DNA of 64,000 nucleotides from Nemophila menziesii (lineage: Eukaryota; Streptophyta; Magnoliopsida; Boraginales; Hydrophyllaceae): positions 30,558,731 through 30,622,730 of the forward strand of contig JARWIR010000010.1 of assembly GCA_029959085.1 (NCBI GenBank), read 5' to 3'. Both the position numbers and the translations under genes were made by a program. The notes below the pieces were generated by a model, which worked only from the letters and a program-made list of their open reading frames with translations, was not told the origin of the DNA and did no database searches. Positions 22,503 through 33,086 of the stretch are shown in pieces (within the stretch, counting starts at the first letter, position 1; each line of letters begins with the position of its first letter).

Positions 22503-23914
22503 GTGCTAGCCTTCCCATTTGGATCACATGGTGCACCACTTCTAAACCTTGTTCAAAGATTAGCCAAAACTTTACCAAATGTGATATTTTCATTCTTCAG
22601 CACACACAAATCCAACGCTTCATTATTCTCATCATCATCACCAACATTGGAAAATGTCAAGGCTTACGACATTGATGATGGTTTGTCAGAAGGATATGTG
22701 TTTAAAGGGCGGCTAGAGGAGCCTATTGAGTTTTTCTTAAAGGTGGCGCGTGAAAGTCTTAAGAATGGTCTGGTAACTGCAGAGAAGGAGATTGGGAGGA
22801 AGGTTAGTTGTGTGTTAGCGGATGCGTTTCTTTGTTTTTGTTGTGAAATAGCGGAGGAGATGGGTGTTGATTGGGTTGCCTTTTGGATTTCCGGGATTAC
22901 TCCACTTTCTGCTCATTTTTATACTGACCTTTTCAGACAAACTATAGCCCTAGATGGTAACTTCATAATTTATAACTTAATAAAATAATGTATATTATGT
23001 TTCTCTACTATTGATAAATGATCACATTTATCAAATTTACAGACATCAATGATCGTAAAGAAGAACTTGTAACATTTATCCCCGGTTTCTCTGAATTACG
23101 CCTGGGTGATATGCCTGATGGAATTTTCTTTGGAAATTTAGAATCACCTTTCTCACAACTGCTTCACAAAATGGCGCAAACTTTACCTCGAGCTAATGCG
23201 ATACTCGTCAACTCTTTTGAAGAATTAGACCCGCACATCGTTAATGACTTGAAAGCAAAATTCAAGAAACTCCTTAACATTGGTCCTTTTAACTTAATGT
23301 CCCAACCATCATTATCATATGTTTCGGATGTCCATGGTTGTTTACCATGGTTGGAACAGCAAAAAGAAGGGTCTGTTGCTTATATAGCATTTGGAAACTT
23401 GGTGGTACCACCACCACATGAGTTGAAAGCATTGGCTGAAGGGTTGGAAGAGAGTAAAACTCCGTTTCTTTGGTCTCTTAAGGAACATTTGAAATCCAAT
23501 TTACCAGAAGGTTTCTTGGAAAGGACCAAGGAATTAGGGAAGGTTGTTCCGTGGACACCTCAGATACAAGTTTTAGGTCATTTTGCGACTGGAGTTTATA
23601 TATTTCATGGTGGATGGAACTCGATGATGGAGAGTATTGCTGGTGGAGTGCCTATTATAGGTAGGCCATTCTTAGGTGATCAATACCCTAATATTGCAGT
23701 GGTTGAAAGGGTTTGGAAAATTGGTGTTGAAATTGAAGATGGGGTGCTTAGTAAGGATGGAGTTATACGAGCTCTTGAATTAGTATTGTCGAGCGAGGGA
23801 GGAAAGAAGATGAAGGATCGAGTTGGAGTGTTGAGAGAGCTTGCTTTGAAATCTGTTGGAACAAATGGGAGCTCGACAAAAAATTATGAAAGTTTGGTAT
23901 CTATGTTGTTATAG
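22479..23914 (+). CDS. UGT78-type flavonoid 3-O-glycosyltransferase, copy 2
   Basis: Complete two-exon gene: exon 1 22479-22956, an 86-bp GT-AG phase-1 intron, exon 2 23043-23914; 449 residues. The start aligns with the MSKQ start of the other two copies. Catalytic His17 (FGSHGAPLL) and Asp115 (LADAFLCF) are present. The PSPG box runs from Trp330 to Gln373 and ends FLGDQ. Differences from copy 1: Ile137 replaces the donor-contact threonine (FWISG), Cys119 replaces the usual Trp of FLWF, and position 42-44 context is LGDQ. PSPG position 20 is Gly, as in copy 1. No clear TATA box is seen. The leader carries a 21-bp duplication, and a Copia LTR ends 461 bp upstream in the same direction. Probable role: glycosylation of a flavonoid-like acceptor, donor uncertain. 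Confidence 0.88.
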
Positions 23915-24176
23915 GTTAGCAACATAGCAATATTGGTGTGATGCTTATGAAGGTTTCCTTACCGTTATGTTGTGATGTAATCTGTAAGTGTGTGTGGGCT
24001 ATATATATATTTTGGACTCGAAATCATTGACTCGGTTGGACCCTGTATCACTAGATTGGATGACTAAAGCCCTAGTGAGCTAATCCCAACAAATTAGTGT
24101 GTGGGTATATGTATGTTCTTATATTTAATCATCTATGAACGTGTAGGTTAATGAATTTACTATTATATTATACTAA
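23915..24176. other. 3' flank of UGT copy 2
   Basis: Downstream non-coding sequence with a short (AT)n run at about 24002-24010. No clear AATAAA lies close to the stop codon. Confidence 0.4.
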
Positions 24177-24359
24177 GATTAATGATATATACCATCTAAA
24201 ATCATACCACTCAATTACTCCATGACGTGAAATTAATTGACAATAAATCGTTAATCAAATCAAGAAAATAAATAAACTAATGATATTTCCTACCAATTTA
24301 CACCACGTCATAGATGGTATACCGGATTGTATGATTTTGGGTGATATGTATCATTACTC
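24177..24359. mobile_element. MULE-type MITE downstream of UGT copy 2
   Basis: 183-bp element whose ends (GATTAATGATATATACC... and, inverted, GAGTAATGATACATATCACC) form long imperfect terminal inverted repeats. It is flanked by TTATACTAA (24168-24176) and ATATACTAA (24360-24368), an 8/9 match consistent with a 9-bp duplication. Same terminal consensus as the MITE at 3513-3703. Confidence 0.75.
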
Positions 24360-24613
24360 ATATACTAATTAATAGCTAAGATATGAGGGTGAAGTGTTTT
24401 ATTTTGTGATCAATAAAATTATTTTACATGTATTTGGATTTGTTCAATAAGCTATAGTTTTACTATTACGGTGGAATACATCACAATCTATCTAACGCTC
24501 AATCATGATAAAGATTAGGACATAGCATAATTTTAGCAATACCGAAAAACCGTATTAATTTTAATTAAAACAATTCAAAACATATGTTAATTTTATCTGA
24601 ACCAACCTTACCA

Positions 24614-25127
24614 AGGGATGTCAATGGGGAACAGGTTTGAGGGAACCCGCCCTACTCACTTTAAACGGGGGCAGTTTTAATGTATTAAATGGGGCTTGAA
24701 GCGGATTGTGGAGATAATTATTCCCCACCCGCCAACCCGTCCCGCATGAATATAATATATAATTAATATATTTTAATTTTAATAATTGTTCAAATCAAAG
24801 TGCGTGTGTGTTTATATAGCACACATAGTTTCAATCACTCACACCAAAGCGCAACTATAAAGGAAGAATTTGTCTAAACATTAAAATAAAAATGCAAATT
24901 CTGAAGAATGGAATATTTTAGAGTTTAAAAGCAATAAAATTTGTAGTAATAAAAAAAATTAAACGATCAAATTGAAACTCGCGGGTAGAACCCACACCCC
25001 ACGGGGATCTAAAAAGCGGGTGTGGCGGGATGTGAGGAATAACAACCCGGGGGCGGGGCGGGGCGTAGGGATTTTTTTTTGTAGCGCGGGGTGCGGTTAT
25101 AGGTAAACCCGCCCCATTGACATCCCT
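24614..25127. mobile_element. TIR element, possibly hAT-like, GC-rich ends
   Basis: AGGGATGTCAATGGGG at 24614-24629 is a perfect 16-bp inverted match of 25112-25127. Inside each end are CCCGCCC and GGGGCGGGGCGGGG blocks that stand out in this AT-rich region. The terminal sequence resembles known plant hAT-type non-autonomous elements, but I could not find a convincing 8-bp target duplication. No coding capacity. Confidence 0.65.
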
Positions 25128-25680
25128 ACCCATTGAGTTACCTTATGATTTTTTTGGGCTCATGTATTTTACCTATATATTACCCAAACTATTGAGTTGG
25201 GCATACCCAAACCGAAACATTGTGTAATAAAAAAATGCAAAACATGAATATCAGAGAAGTATTTGTATTTGGCTTCTCGGATATTCCAAAGGTCACTACC
25301 AAGTCCTCGATCAACCTAGACTTTTGATGCTCAAACAAAATGTCGTTTTATGTTAAAGTTATGTAATGTATAAGTCTATACTTTGGATTGCAACTTATTT
25401 TGAACTATTCGATCCACAACTTCTTGGTTTGTAATGTCAAAATTGTAGCTTTGATTTTTAGAAGTATAATGATTTAGTTTTTTTTTACACTTTTGTATGC
25501 GTTAAAAAAACTTGACTAATGCTGACTAACATGGGTAAACAGAAGGTAACCAAAGGTAACCGAAGGGTAACCTGAATTAACCTAAGGGTAATTATTTTTA
25601 CTACCCTTGGGTTACCCGAGCAATTTCTTAAGCTGAAATATTATTAACCTGGGTTTACTCTATCCTCAACACCGTGAAAA
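25128..25680. other. Intergenic sequence, no gene recognised
   Basis: AT-rich. Around 25540-25620 the motif GGTAACC recurs (GGTAACCAAAGGTAACCGAAGGGTAACC...), partly palindromic; its origin is unknown. Confidence 0.4.
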
Positions 25681-25689
25681 ACCGACCCG

Positions 25690-25960
25690 TGCTCTTCCCT
25701 AGTAAAGATGTGTGGGCGAGGTTTTTTGCCTTGTCTCGTATAAAGAGCCCAACTTTTTTTTGCAACATTATTCATTCTCTATCTTATAAAACCTCTCTTA
25801 CTTGTCTCTCAAACCTTAGAATAGGTTTCACATAGATTAGCTCGGATATGTTAGAAACATTGTAATAGTTTAGTAAATTTTCTATTATTAAATTATCTTG
25901 ATTTATATATTATCTTAGCATTGTGGTTGATTAGGATTATAGAATGACTTTCAATATGTT
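25690..25960 (+). repeat. Left LTR-like copy of the old Copia element
   Basis: Imperfect match to about 30925-31190: both carry a TCTCRTATAAA TATA-like segment, ATTATTCATTCTC/GTATTCATTCTC, GGTTTTCACATAAATTATCTCG-like and ATCATTGTAATAG blocks in the same order. The exact ends cannot be set because of divergence. Confidence 0.55.
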
Positions 25961-27347
25961 GCTACTATTCCTAATTTTGATCAAGGTCTGAATGATGTAC
26001 AAACTAGATAATATGAACTAAAGTTATTTAAAAAAACTAGTGTTAATATGTTTTTGAAACCAATAACATATATTGCCTTGATTAATGACCCTTCTAAGTC
26101 CTAAAAGAAACGCAAAAACACTAAGTCTAAAGAAACAATAAAGTGTTTTGATTGTGGAGAAACCTGGTCATATGAAAAAAGAGATGTTTTAAACTTAAAA
26201 ATAAGGTAAACACTAGTAATATGTGTCTAGTGTAATATGTATGCCTAGATATTATGGTTATGAATGTGAGGTATTTAATGTCCCTGTTATTTCTAGTAAT
26301 TATAACAGGATATTTCACTCTTGTTGCACCTTTCACATGTGTCCCATACTTGAATTATTTTATGATTTAGTTCTGAATAATAACAAAATTGTGTATATGG
26401 GTAATGATTAATCTTATGAGGTTAAAGGTGTGGGTAGGGTGCTTTTGAGAATGAATAATGATAAAAGGGTTACTTTAACCAATATGAGATATATACGTGA
26501 TTTAAAAAAATACTTGATTTCTTTAGATAGATGATCTTGGTTGTACTTCCAAGGTTTCAAATGGTAGTATGTATATAAAGTCTCCAAACTCTTACTAGTA
26601 CTAAGCATGACAACTTATATGTTTTGGATGGTTTCACTTATAATCTTCGGAAACAATGTTACTAATAACCCTAAACAATCTACAACTCTCGAGTGGCATC
26701 TTAGCCTTGGGTATACAAGCAAACAAGGGTTCAGTTTGCAAAGCAAACAAGGTATGTTGGGAAAAGATGTAATTTGTGATCTTCAATTTTATAAATCAGG
26801 TGTACTTGTAAAGCAAAACGGGTTAAGTTTTAATGCTAGGAATCATATGTCCAAAGCTCACCTTGCATATGCGCATGATGAATTATGGGGTCCTGAAACT
26901 TATGATAATCATGGTAATTTCATATACTTTCTCTCTAGATTTGCTTATCTTAGTAAAAAGATTTGTACTTTCTTTTTGAATACTAAAGATGATACTTTTC
27001 TTAAAATTAAAGAATGGAAAATCTTATAGGAAAAACAATTTTGTTTGGTTTTAAAAGTGCTTAGGTCTGATAATGGTGTACAATTTTGTAATGGGGAGTT
27101 TGATTCTTTCTACAAACAAAATGGTATAGTAAGCTAGTTAGAAAAACACCTAACAAAATGGTGTTGTTGAGAGAATGAATATAACTTTGTTAGAAAAAGT
27201 TAGGAGTTTGTTGTAAGTTTTTTTGTGGTGAAAATTTATACGTTGTTACCTATCTTATGAATAGAAGTCTCAACATATCCATTGACTTAAAATCCCCTAT
27301 GAAAGTCTGGATATGCAATAAGCCTTACTTGTCTTACCTTATGCATA

Positions 27348-27804
27348 GTTTGGATTCACATTTTTAAGGGAAAGGAAATGATAGGAATATAAGAATAGTA
27401 AAGGAATGGAAAGGAAAGTAATAAGCGTGTTTGGATTATAAAAATAATAGCAAAGGAAAAGAAATTAATTGATTAATATGTATCTTATTTGGATTCATGT
27501 TATTAAAAGAATGGAAATGATACTTTTAAATGAAAATTACTTTTATACCATTTTTATGTTATGTGAAACATTATATATTAAATTTATAAGGCTTTTTAAG
27601 TCAATTTAAATTGTAATCATTTCCTTCCTTTTAAAATGACTCCAATATGGGATGATTGAAAAGATGACATTTTTACAGGAATCCAAAGGATTATACGCCA
27701 TAAATTGAATTACTTTACTCCCATTAAAAATCTAATCCAAACAAAGAAAGGAATTTATATTCCTATCATTTATTTTCTCTTCCTTTTAAAAAATAAATCC
27801 AAAC
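27348..27804. mobile_element. TIR element in old Copia, copy 1
   Basis: 457 bp beginning GTTTGGATT and ending AATCCAAAC. The inner parts of the ends are also inverted (GGAAATGATAGGAATATAAG against TTATATTCCTATCATTTATT). It splits the Copia linker between the KPYLSYLMHS and VFGC parts. No convincing target duplication was found. Confidence 0.65.
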
Positions 27805-28020
27805 ATTGCATTAGAGTCTTTGGTTGTGCATTAGATTCTATGAAAGTATGGATATGCAATAAGCCTTACTCTTACCTTATGCATAGTTTGGATTCACATT
27901 TTTAAGGGAAGGGAAATGATAGGAATATAAGAATAGTAAAGGAATAGAAAGGAAAGTAACAAGCGTGTTTGGATTATAAAAATAATAGCAAAGGAAAAGA
28001 AATTAATTGATTAATATGTA

Positions 28021-28324
28021 GGGTCAATGACCCAAAAAATCAAAATAATATTATACTTGCCCCAAAGAATCATCCATTAACTTACTATTATAAGATTACA
28101 TGTTTACCCGTCAAGGACGATTCCCGTCAAGGACGATTCCCGTCAAGGACGATTCCCGTCAAGGACGATTCCCATCAAGGACGATTCCCGTCAAGGACGA
28201 TTCCCGTCAAGGACGATTCCCATCAAGGACAAAATTTAGTTAATGATGTTATTGGGAAGAAATTTTGTCATTGATGTTATTGGGCTGAAAATAATATTAT
28301 TTTGATTTTTTGGGTCATTTTCCC
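28021..28324. mobile_element. MITE carrying a minisatellite
   Basis: 304 bp with inverted ends GGGTCAATGACCCAAAAAAT and ATTTTTTGGGTCATTTTCCC, flanked by a perfect 9-bp duplication TAATATGTA at 28012-28020 and 28325-28333. The uninterrupted site is visible in the first TIR copy at about 27473, which proves the insertion. A 9-bp duplication suggests a Mutator-like origin. Confidence 0.9.
28107..28230. repeat. 16-bp minisatellite inside the MITE
   Basis: 7.75 copies of CCCGTCAAGGACGATT, all identical except two units with CCCATCAAGG. There are no spacers between the units. Confidence 0.95.
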
Positions 28325-30779
28325 TAATATGTATCTTATTTGGATTCACGTTATTAAAGGAATGGAAATGATAATTTTAAATGAAAATTACTTTTATACC
28401 ATTTTTATGTTATGTGAAACATTATATATTAAATTTATAAGGCTTTTTAAGACAATTTAAATTGTAATCATTTCCTTCCTTTTAAAATGACTCCAATATG
28501 GGATGATTGAAAAGATGGTATTTTTACAGGATTCCAAAGGATTATACGCCATAAATTGAATTACTTTACTCCCATTAAAAATCTAATCCAAACAAAGAAA
28601 GGAATTTATATTCCTATCATTTCTTTTCTCTTCCTTTACAAAAAATGAATCCAAACATTGCATTAGAGTCTTTGGTTGTGCAGATTACTCGTAAAAAAGT
28701 TGGAAAACTTTACCCTAGATCCTTGAGATCTAGTATAATTGGCTATCAACAACAACATAGGGTTAATGGGTATATATTGTGGAAAATGATGCTAAATGCA
28801 TTAAAATCATTGTTAGTAGAGATGTTATATTTGATAAACTAACATTTACTTGCAAGCTTGTCCCTTCTACTAGTAATGATGCAGTTGCTGAACGATCAAC
28901 TAAGCAAAATACTGTGTAAATTGAGATTGAGGTGGAGCCTTCAACTGTAGCACACCCAACTGGAGTCCTTCAATGTGATCCGTCCAAGTACATGCAGTTG
29001 ATAAAGGTGAACAACTTGAACCTGAAGAGGTGGGTGATCATATGAATAAGTTATCACGATGGGAGTTGCAGAACTACCAACTTGAAAAAGAGAGGCTAAA
29101 AAGAGAAGTAAACCCCCATGTATACATATGTCGATCTTGTGTATATTGTTCTTAATACAACAATTAAGGTAAAAAATGTTGAGCATTGTTCTTGTCTTGA
29201 TGCATTAGAATCTAAATAGTGTAAATTCTAGGTTAATGTTATGAATAAGGAAATATAGTCCATTATGTTGAATAATCTTGGATTCTAGTTAGAAACCTAG
29301 TGATCAGAAAATTGTTGAATGTAGATGACTATGTAAAATCAAAGAAGGTTCATCTGAGAGTGATCCACTTTGGTTTAAGGCTAGATTAGTTGTTAAGGGT
29401 TATACACAAAGATAAGGCATAGACTTTAATGAAATACTTTCACTTGTTGTGAAATTTAAAATAGTTAGAGTACAACTTGCCTTAGCTGCATGTTTGATCT
29501 TGAAATTGAACAATTGGATGTAAAATCTGCATTTTTACATGGTGATCTTGATGAAACTATATATATGAGCCAGCCTAAGAGTTCATAAATAAGAAACTAC
29601 CTGATCATGTATTCTAACTTAAGAAGTCATTATATGGTTTGTTAAAATCACCTAGACACTTATACAAAAAGTTATTCTTTTATGATGAAAATTGATCTTA
29701 ATAGATAATATTTTGATTCTTGTTTCTGTTATGCTACCAATGATAGTGTCAGTATCTTTGTGTTAATTTATGTTGATGATATGCTTCTTATATGTAATTA
29801 TTTTCACATGATTGATAAATTCAAAGATGCTTTAAAGATGAGTTTGATATGAAAGACTTAGTAAATGCTAAAAAATACTAGGTATGGTCATTGATAGAAA
29901 TAGAAATTCATGCACATTATAACTTTATCAAGAACCATATTTTGAAAAAAAGATTTATTCAGAGTATGGTAGTTTGAATTGCAAACATGTGTGGACTTCT
30001 TTTGTTGGATACTTTTTTTTATCTTAACTGTAGTTCCCCAAAGACTCGGTATGAAATGGTTAAAATGAATGGTGACCCTTATGATAAGCACTATGCCAGA
30101 TTTATCATTTTCCATTTTCCTCTTAAGTAGATATATGTCTAATTCAGGGATTAATTATTGGAATGCTTAAAAGCATGTTGTGGCATATGTGAGCAATAAT
30201 TTGAACATTGTTTTATGTTATGGAAATCATAATGTTTCTTTTTAATTAGTTGGATATGTAAACTCTAACTATATAGTTGATAGAGATCCTAGAATGTCAA
30301 CTACTTCATATTGCTTTTAATTTAGGCAATAATTGTATTTCTTGAAAATCTCAATTGTAACCATTAGTTTCCTTATCAACAACTAAGGTTGGGTGTGGTA
30401 CCATTACTAAAAAAATTTAAAGAAAAATTTTGGCTGCAAAATTTTCTAAATGAAGAAAAGTTAATCAAATGGAAGATAACTGTATATTAGACAGTCAAAG
30501 TGAAATTTAGTTAAGCAAGGATCCTATTTATCATGAGATTACTCGACACATTGATGTGAAATTCTAGTATACAAGAGATATTCTTGCTTCTAGTTATGTT
30601 AAGTTAATTAAAATTACTAGTGAGAATAATCATGCAAATTCTGGTACCAATTTTTCACTTATATTAAGTTTAAGCACTACTTAGACGTGTTATTTATTAT
30701 TTTATTGTTTTGCAGGATTTGAGCAATGATGGTAATAGAGAAAGCCTTTAACTCATGATTATGTATATAAATATTGTAT

Positions 30780-31200
30780 GGGAAACACTTCAAGGTGAAA
30801 ATTGTTGTTATATTTGATGATCAAATTTATTGTGGTGAAGTGTTTTATGTTATTATCTATTGGCTAAGTGAATTATTTGACAAATTTATGGATCCCGTTC
30901 AATACATTGTCATTTTACTATGGAGGTGGGCACACGTGGGATCTATCTGACCCTTAATCGTGATGAAGATGTGCGACTGAGATTGACTTTTGGCTATGTC
31001 TCATATAAAAGGTTCGACTCTATGTTTTGTAGCAGTATTCATTCTCAAACCCTAGAAACTATAAAACCCTGGTTTTCACATAAATTATCTCGAATATATT
31101 AGAATCATTGTAATAGCTTGATAAATCTTCCACTATTAAACCATCTTGCTTCATATTATAGCTCAGTAAACGTAGTTGGTTAGGGTTGTGAGATTTGAAG
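30780..31200 (+). repeat. Right LTR-like copy of the old Copia element
   Basis: Homologous to 25690-25960 as described there, and located directly after the Copia RNase H end. The 60-codon frame at 30920-31102 is LTR sequence and not a gene. Confidence 0.55.
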
Positions 31201-31692
31201 TACACTTTGTGAGTTGTTGAATTTTTTTGATAAATCGTTTATAATCTTGTATAGATTTTATATTATTCTTTTTTAATCTTCAACAAATTTTATGAATTGT
31301 TTTTAATTTTGTATTTCAAGATTCTTATGGATTTAAGCTCAATAATTAAAGTTCTATGTAGTATCATGTTATTTATATTACTCATGTTAGAATATTGAGA
31401 CCTAAAGCTTGAGTAAGATTTCATATTTAATGTATGAATATGCTTAGAAAACCTATCTTAATAATGGTATATTCAGGCACTCAATTGACAGTGATTTGTT
31501 ACCCTCTACGGTGAAATCAAAAAGCGCACTAGTCTATAAACAAGTATGTGTAACCGGCTCTGAATGCATTTTTTTGCTATAAGTGAGGAGGTAAAGTGAA
31601 ATTATCTCGAGGTTGACGTGAATTATGTGCAAAGTGTTGAGATTGATGTCTTGGATTCAACAAGCCAGATCATTTCATATCTTATTTATTAG

Positions 31693-33086
31693 TGATCGTC
31701 ATTAGCGTCCCTTGAGGCGTGATATAACAATCAACACATAGGGAATACTCTCCGCAGGTGTACGAGTTGTCCCAAGTAATAAATTGTCAGTATATATATC
31801 ATTCTCCAAATGGACTATGAGGTTAATTTTCATGTTCTTATGAACTATACTTGGAGTGATAGTTGAGGAAAAATTATAGATATAAAGATGGTTTTTAGTT
31901 TTAAAATTTATAGCTTAAATATTAAAAAGGACTAAAGTGAAAATAAAAAAGTTTTAAAGAAATAAAATGAAATATAGATAGGGACTATTAATCGGGATTC
32001 AACTATCCTCCTAAATCCTTTCCGGGTAGATATGGGTTACCCTTGGTGCTCTAACGACCTCTACATAGTGACATTACCAATTATTATGATAAACTCTAAC
32101 CCTATTGATTATTTTATTATTCAACACGTCTCAGTTCAATAGCGCACATCAACCAAACACGAACAAGTTCCACAATTTGACCCCTTCAAGAAAGATAAGT
32201 TCATATTCAATGGAAAAATATCAATTGATTTCAATCGTTAAATCCCTAATTACATGAAAATGGTAAATTATAATCTAGGGTTCATAAAATATCTCAAGCT
32301 AACAGAATAATAGTCATACTAAAGGAAGAAAAAAATTAAAAGAGTCCTAATCATAAAAATCTAAGGAAAGTAACATTCATTAGTGTTGACTTCTTTAATG
32401 GATCGGAATGGTAGAATGGTGTGGAATGATATAGTGTTGACTTCTCTTCTTCTTTGTCTTGGCTCCAAGCATTTTATCTTTTCAAAACTAGGTTTGTCAC
32501 TGATTTCTAATCTAAATTTCCACCTAAGTAATGATTAAACCACTTTTTTTTGGGTTGTAGGCCTCACTTGAATGGTCCAAAAGTGGCCCAAAAACTTATT
32601 TTCTAATTCTAGACTAGTTTAAGTCACGGTGACAATATTAACATAATTTTTTCATTTTAACTTCTTTTCACAAACCAATTCCTCTCACGCACCCTCGACT
32701 CAAGAAATATTTTTAGATCCAAAGTATTCATCATAAGTCTCAAAAATATGTGCAGTAACTCTCTCACATTGACTTCAAATTTTATCGGCAATTGCACTTG
32801 ACTCTCTAAGGTGACTTTTTGTTCTTTTCACACCTTAACTTGGGGTTGCATTTTACTTTTTTAATTCTCCACTTTATCTTGGGGTCTCGTATAATACATA
32901 TATCTGAGATTTATACACTTAACACATAATTAACACACAAAATCTCCAAAAATACTATAATAGCTTAAATAAGCATATAATCCAAATGATGTCACAAAAT
33001 AGAGAATAATCCCTCAAATAAGTCTAATAACCACACAAAATAATATCTCGTGACCCTATAAATATATCACAATAACTGAGACATCA
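31693..33086 (-). mobile_element. Gypsy 3' LTR (minus)
   Basis: Begins TGATGTCTCAGTTATTG at 33086 on the minus strand. It is homologous to the LTRs at 5841 and 7181 (for example the plus-strand blocks AACACATAATTAACACACAA and AATAATATCTCGTGACC). The far end near 31693 is placed by similarity to the TATCACACC ends of related LTRs and is approximate. Confidence 0.6.

Larger units (their letters stand above)
27886..28657. mobile_element. TIR element in old Copia, copy 2 (tandem duplicate)
   Basis: Second copy of the 457-bp element, 538 bp downstream, with the same ends. The ~80 bp of Copia sequence between the copies (MKVWICNKPYSYLMHS) repeats the Copia sequence on the left of copy 1, so a segment of element plus host was tandemly duplicated. 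This copy is enlarged by the MITE at 28021-28324. Confidence 0.7.
26040..30660 (+). pseudogene. Degenerate Copia gag-pol
   Basis: An old plus-strand Copia polyprotein read across many frameshifts: zinc knuckle remnant CFDCGE near 26140, GAG-pre-integrase WHLSLGYTSKQG (~26690), integrase HDELWGPETYDNHG (~26880) and LRSDNGVQFCNGEF (~27060), linker FGC and GKLYPRSLRSSIIGY (~28700), reverse transcriptase LVVKGYTQR (~29390), LHGDL and IYVDDMLL (~29775), RNase H GYVNSNYIVDRDPRMST (~30250) and the end HEITRHIDVKFYTRDIL (~30540). All catalytic regions are interrupted. The longest open piece is 26607-27029. It is not the same lineage as the intact Copia at 17093. Confidence 0.8.

Noticed and set aside
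22479..23914. UGT copy 2 as a pseudogene because of its altered motifs
   Set aside because: Splice sites, length and reading frame are intact and the catalytic His and Asp are present; altered residues alone do not show loss of function.
24606..25135. 8-bp target duplication for the GC-rich TIR element
   Set aside because: CCTTACCA on the left and ACCCATTG on the right do not match, so the hAT assignment stays tentative.
28107..28230. Regular short repeats resembling a CRISPR array
   Set aside because: The 16-bp units abut with no spacers, and they lie inside a MITE in a plant genome. It is a minisatellite.
25690..31200. Firm LTR borders and target duplication for the old Copia
   Set aside because: The two LTR-like regions are too diverged to set ends by eye; only approximate coordinates are given.
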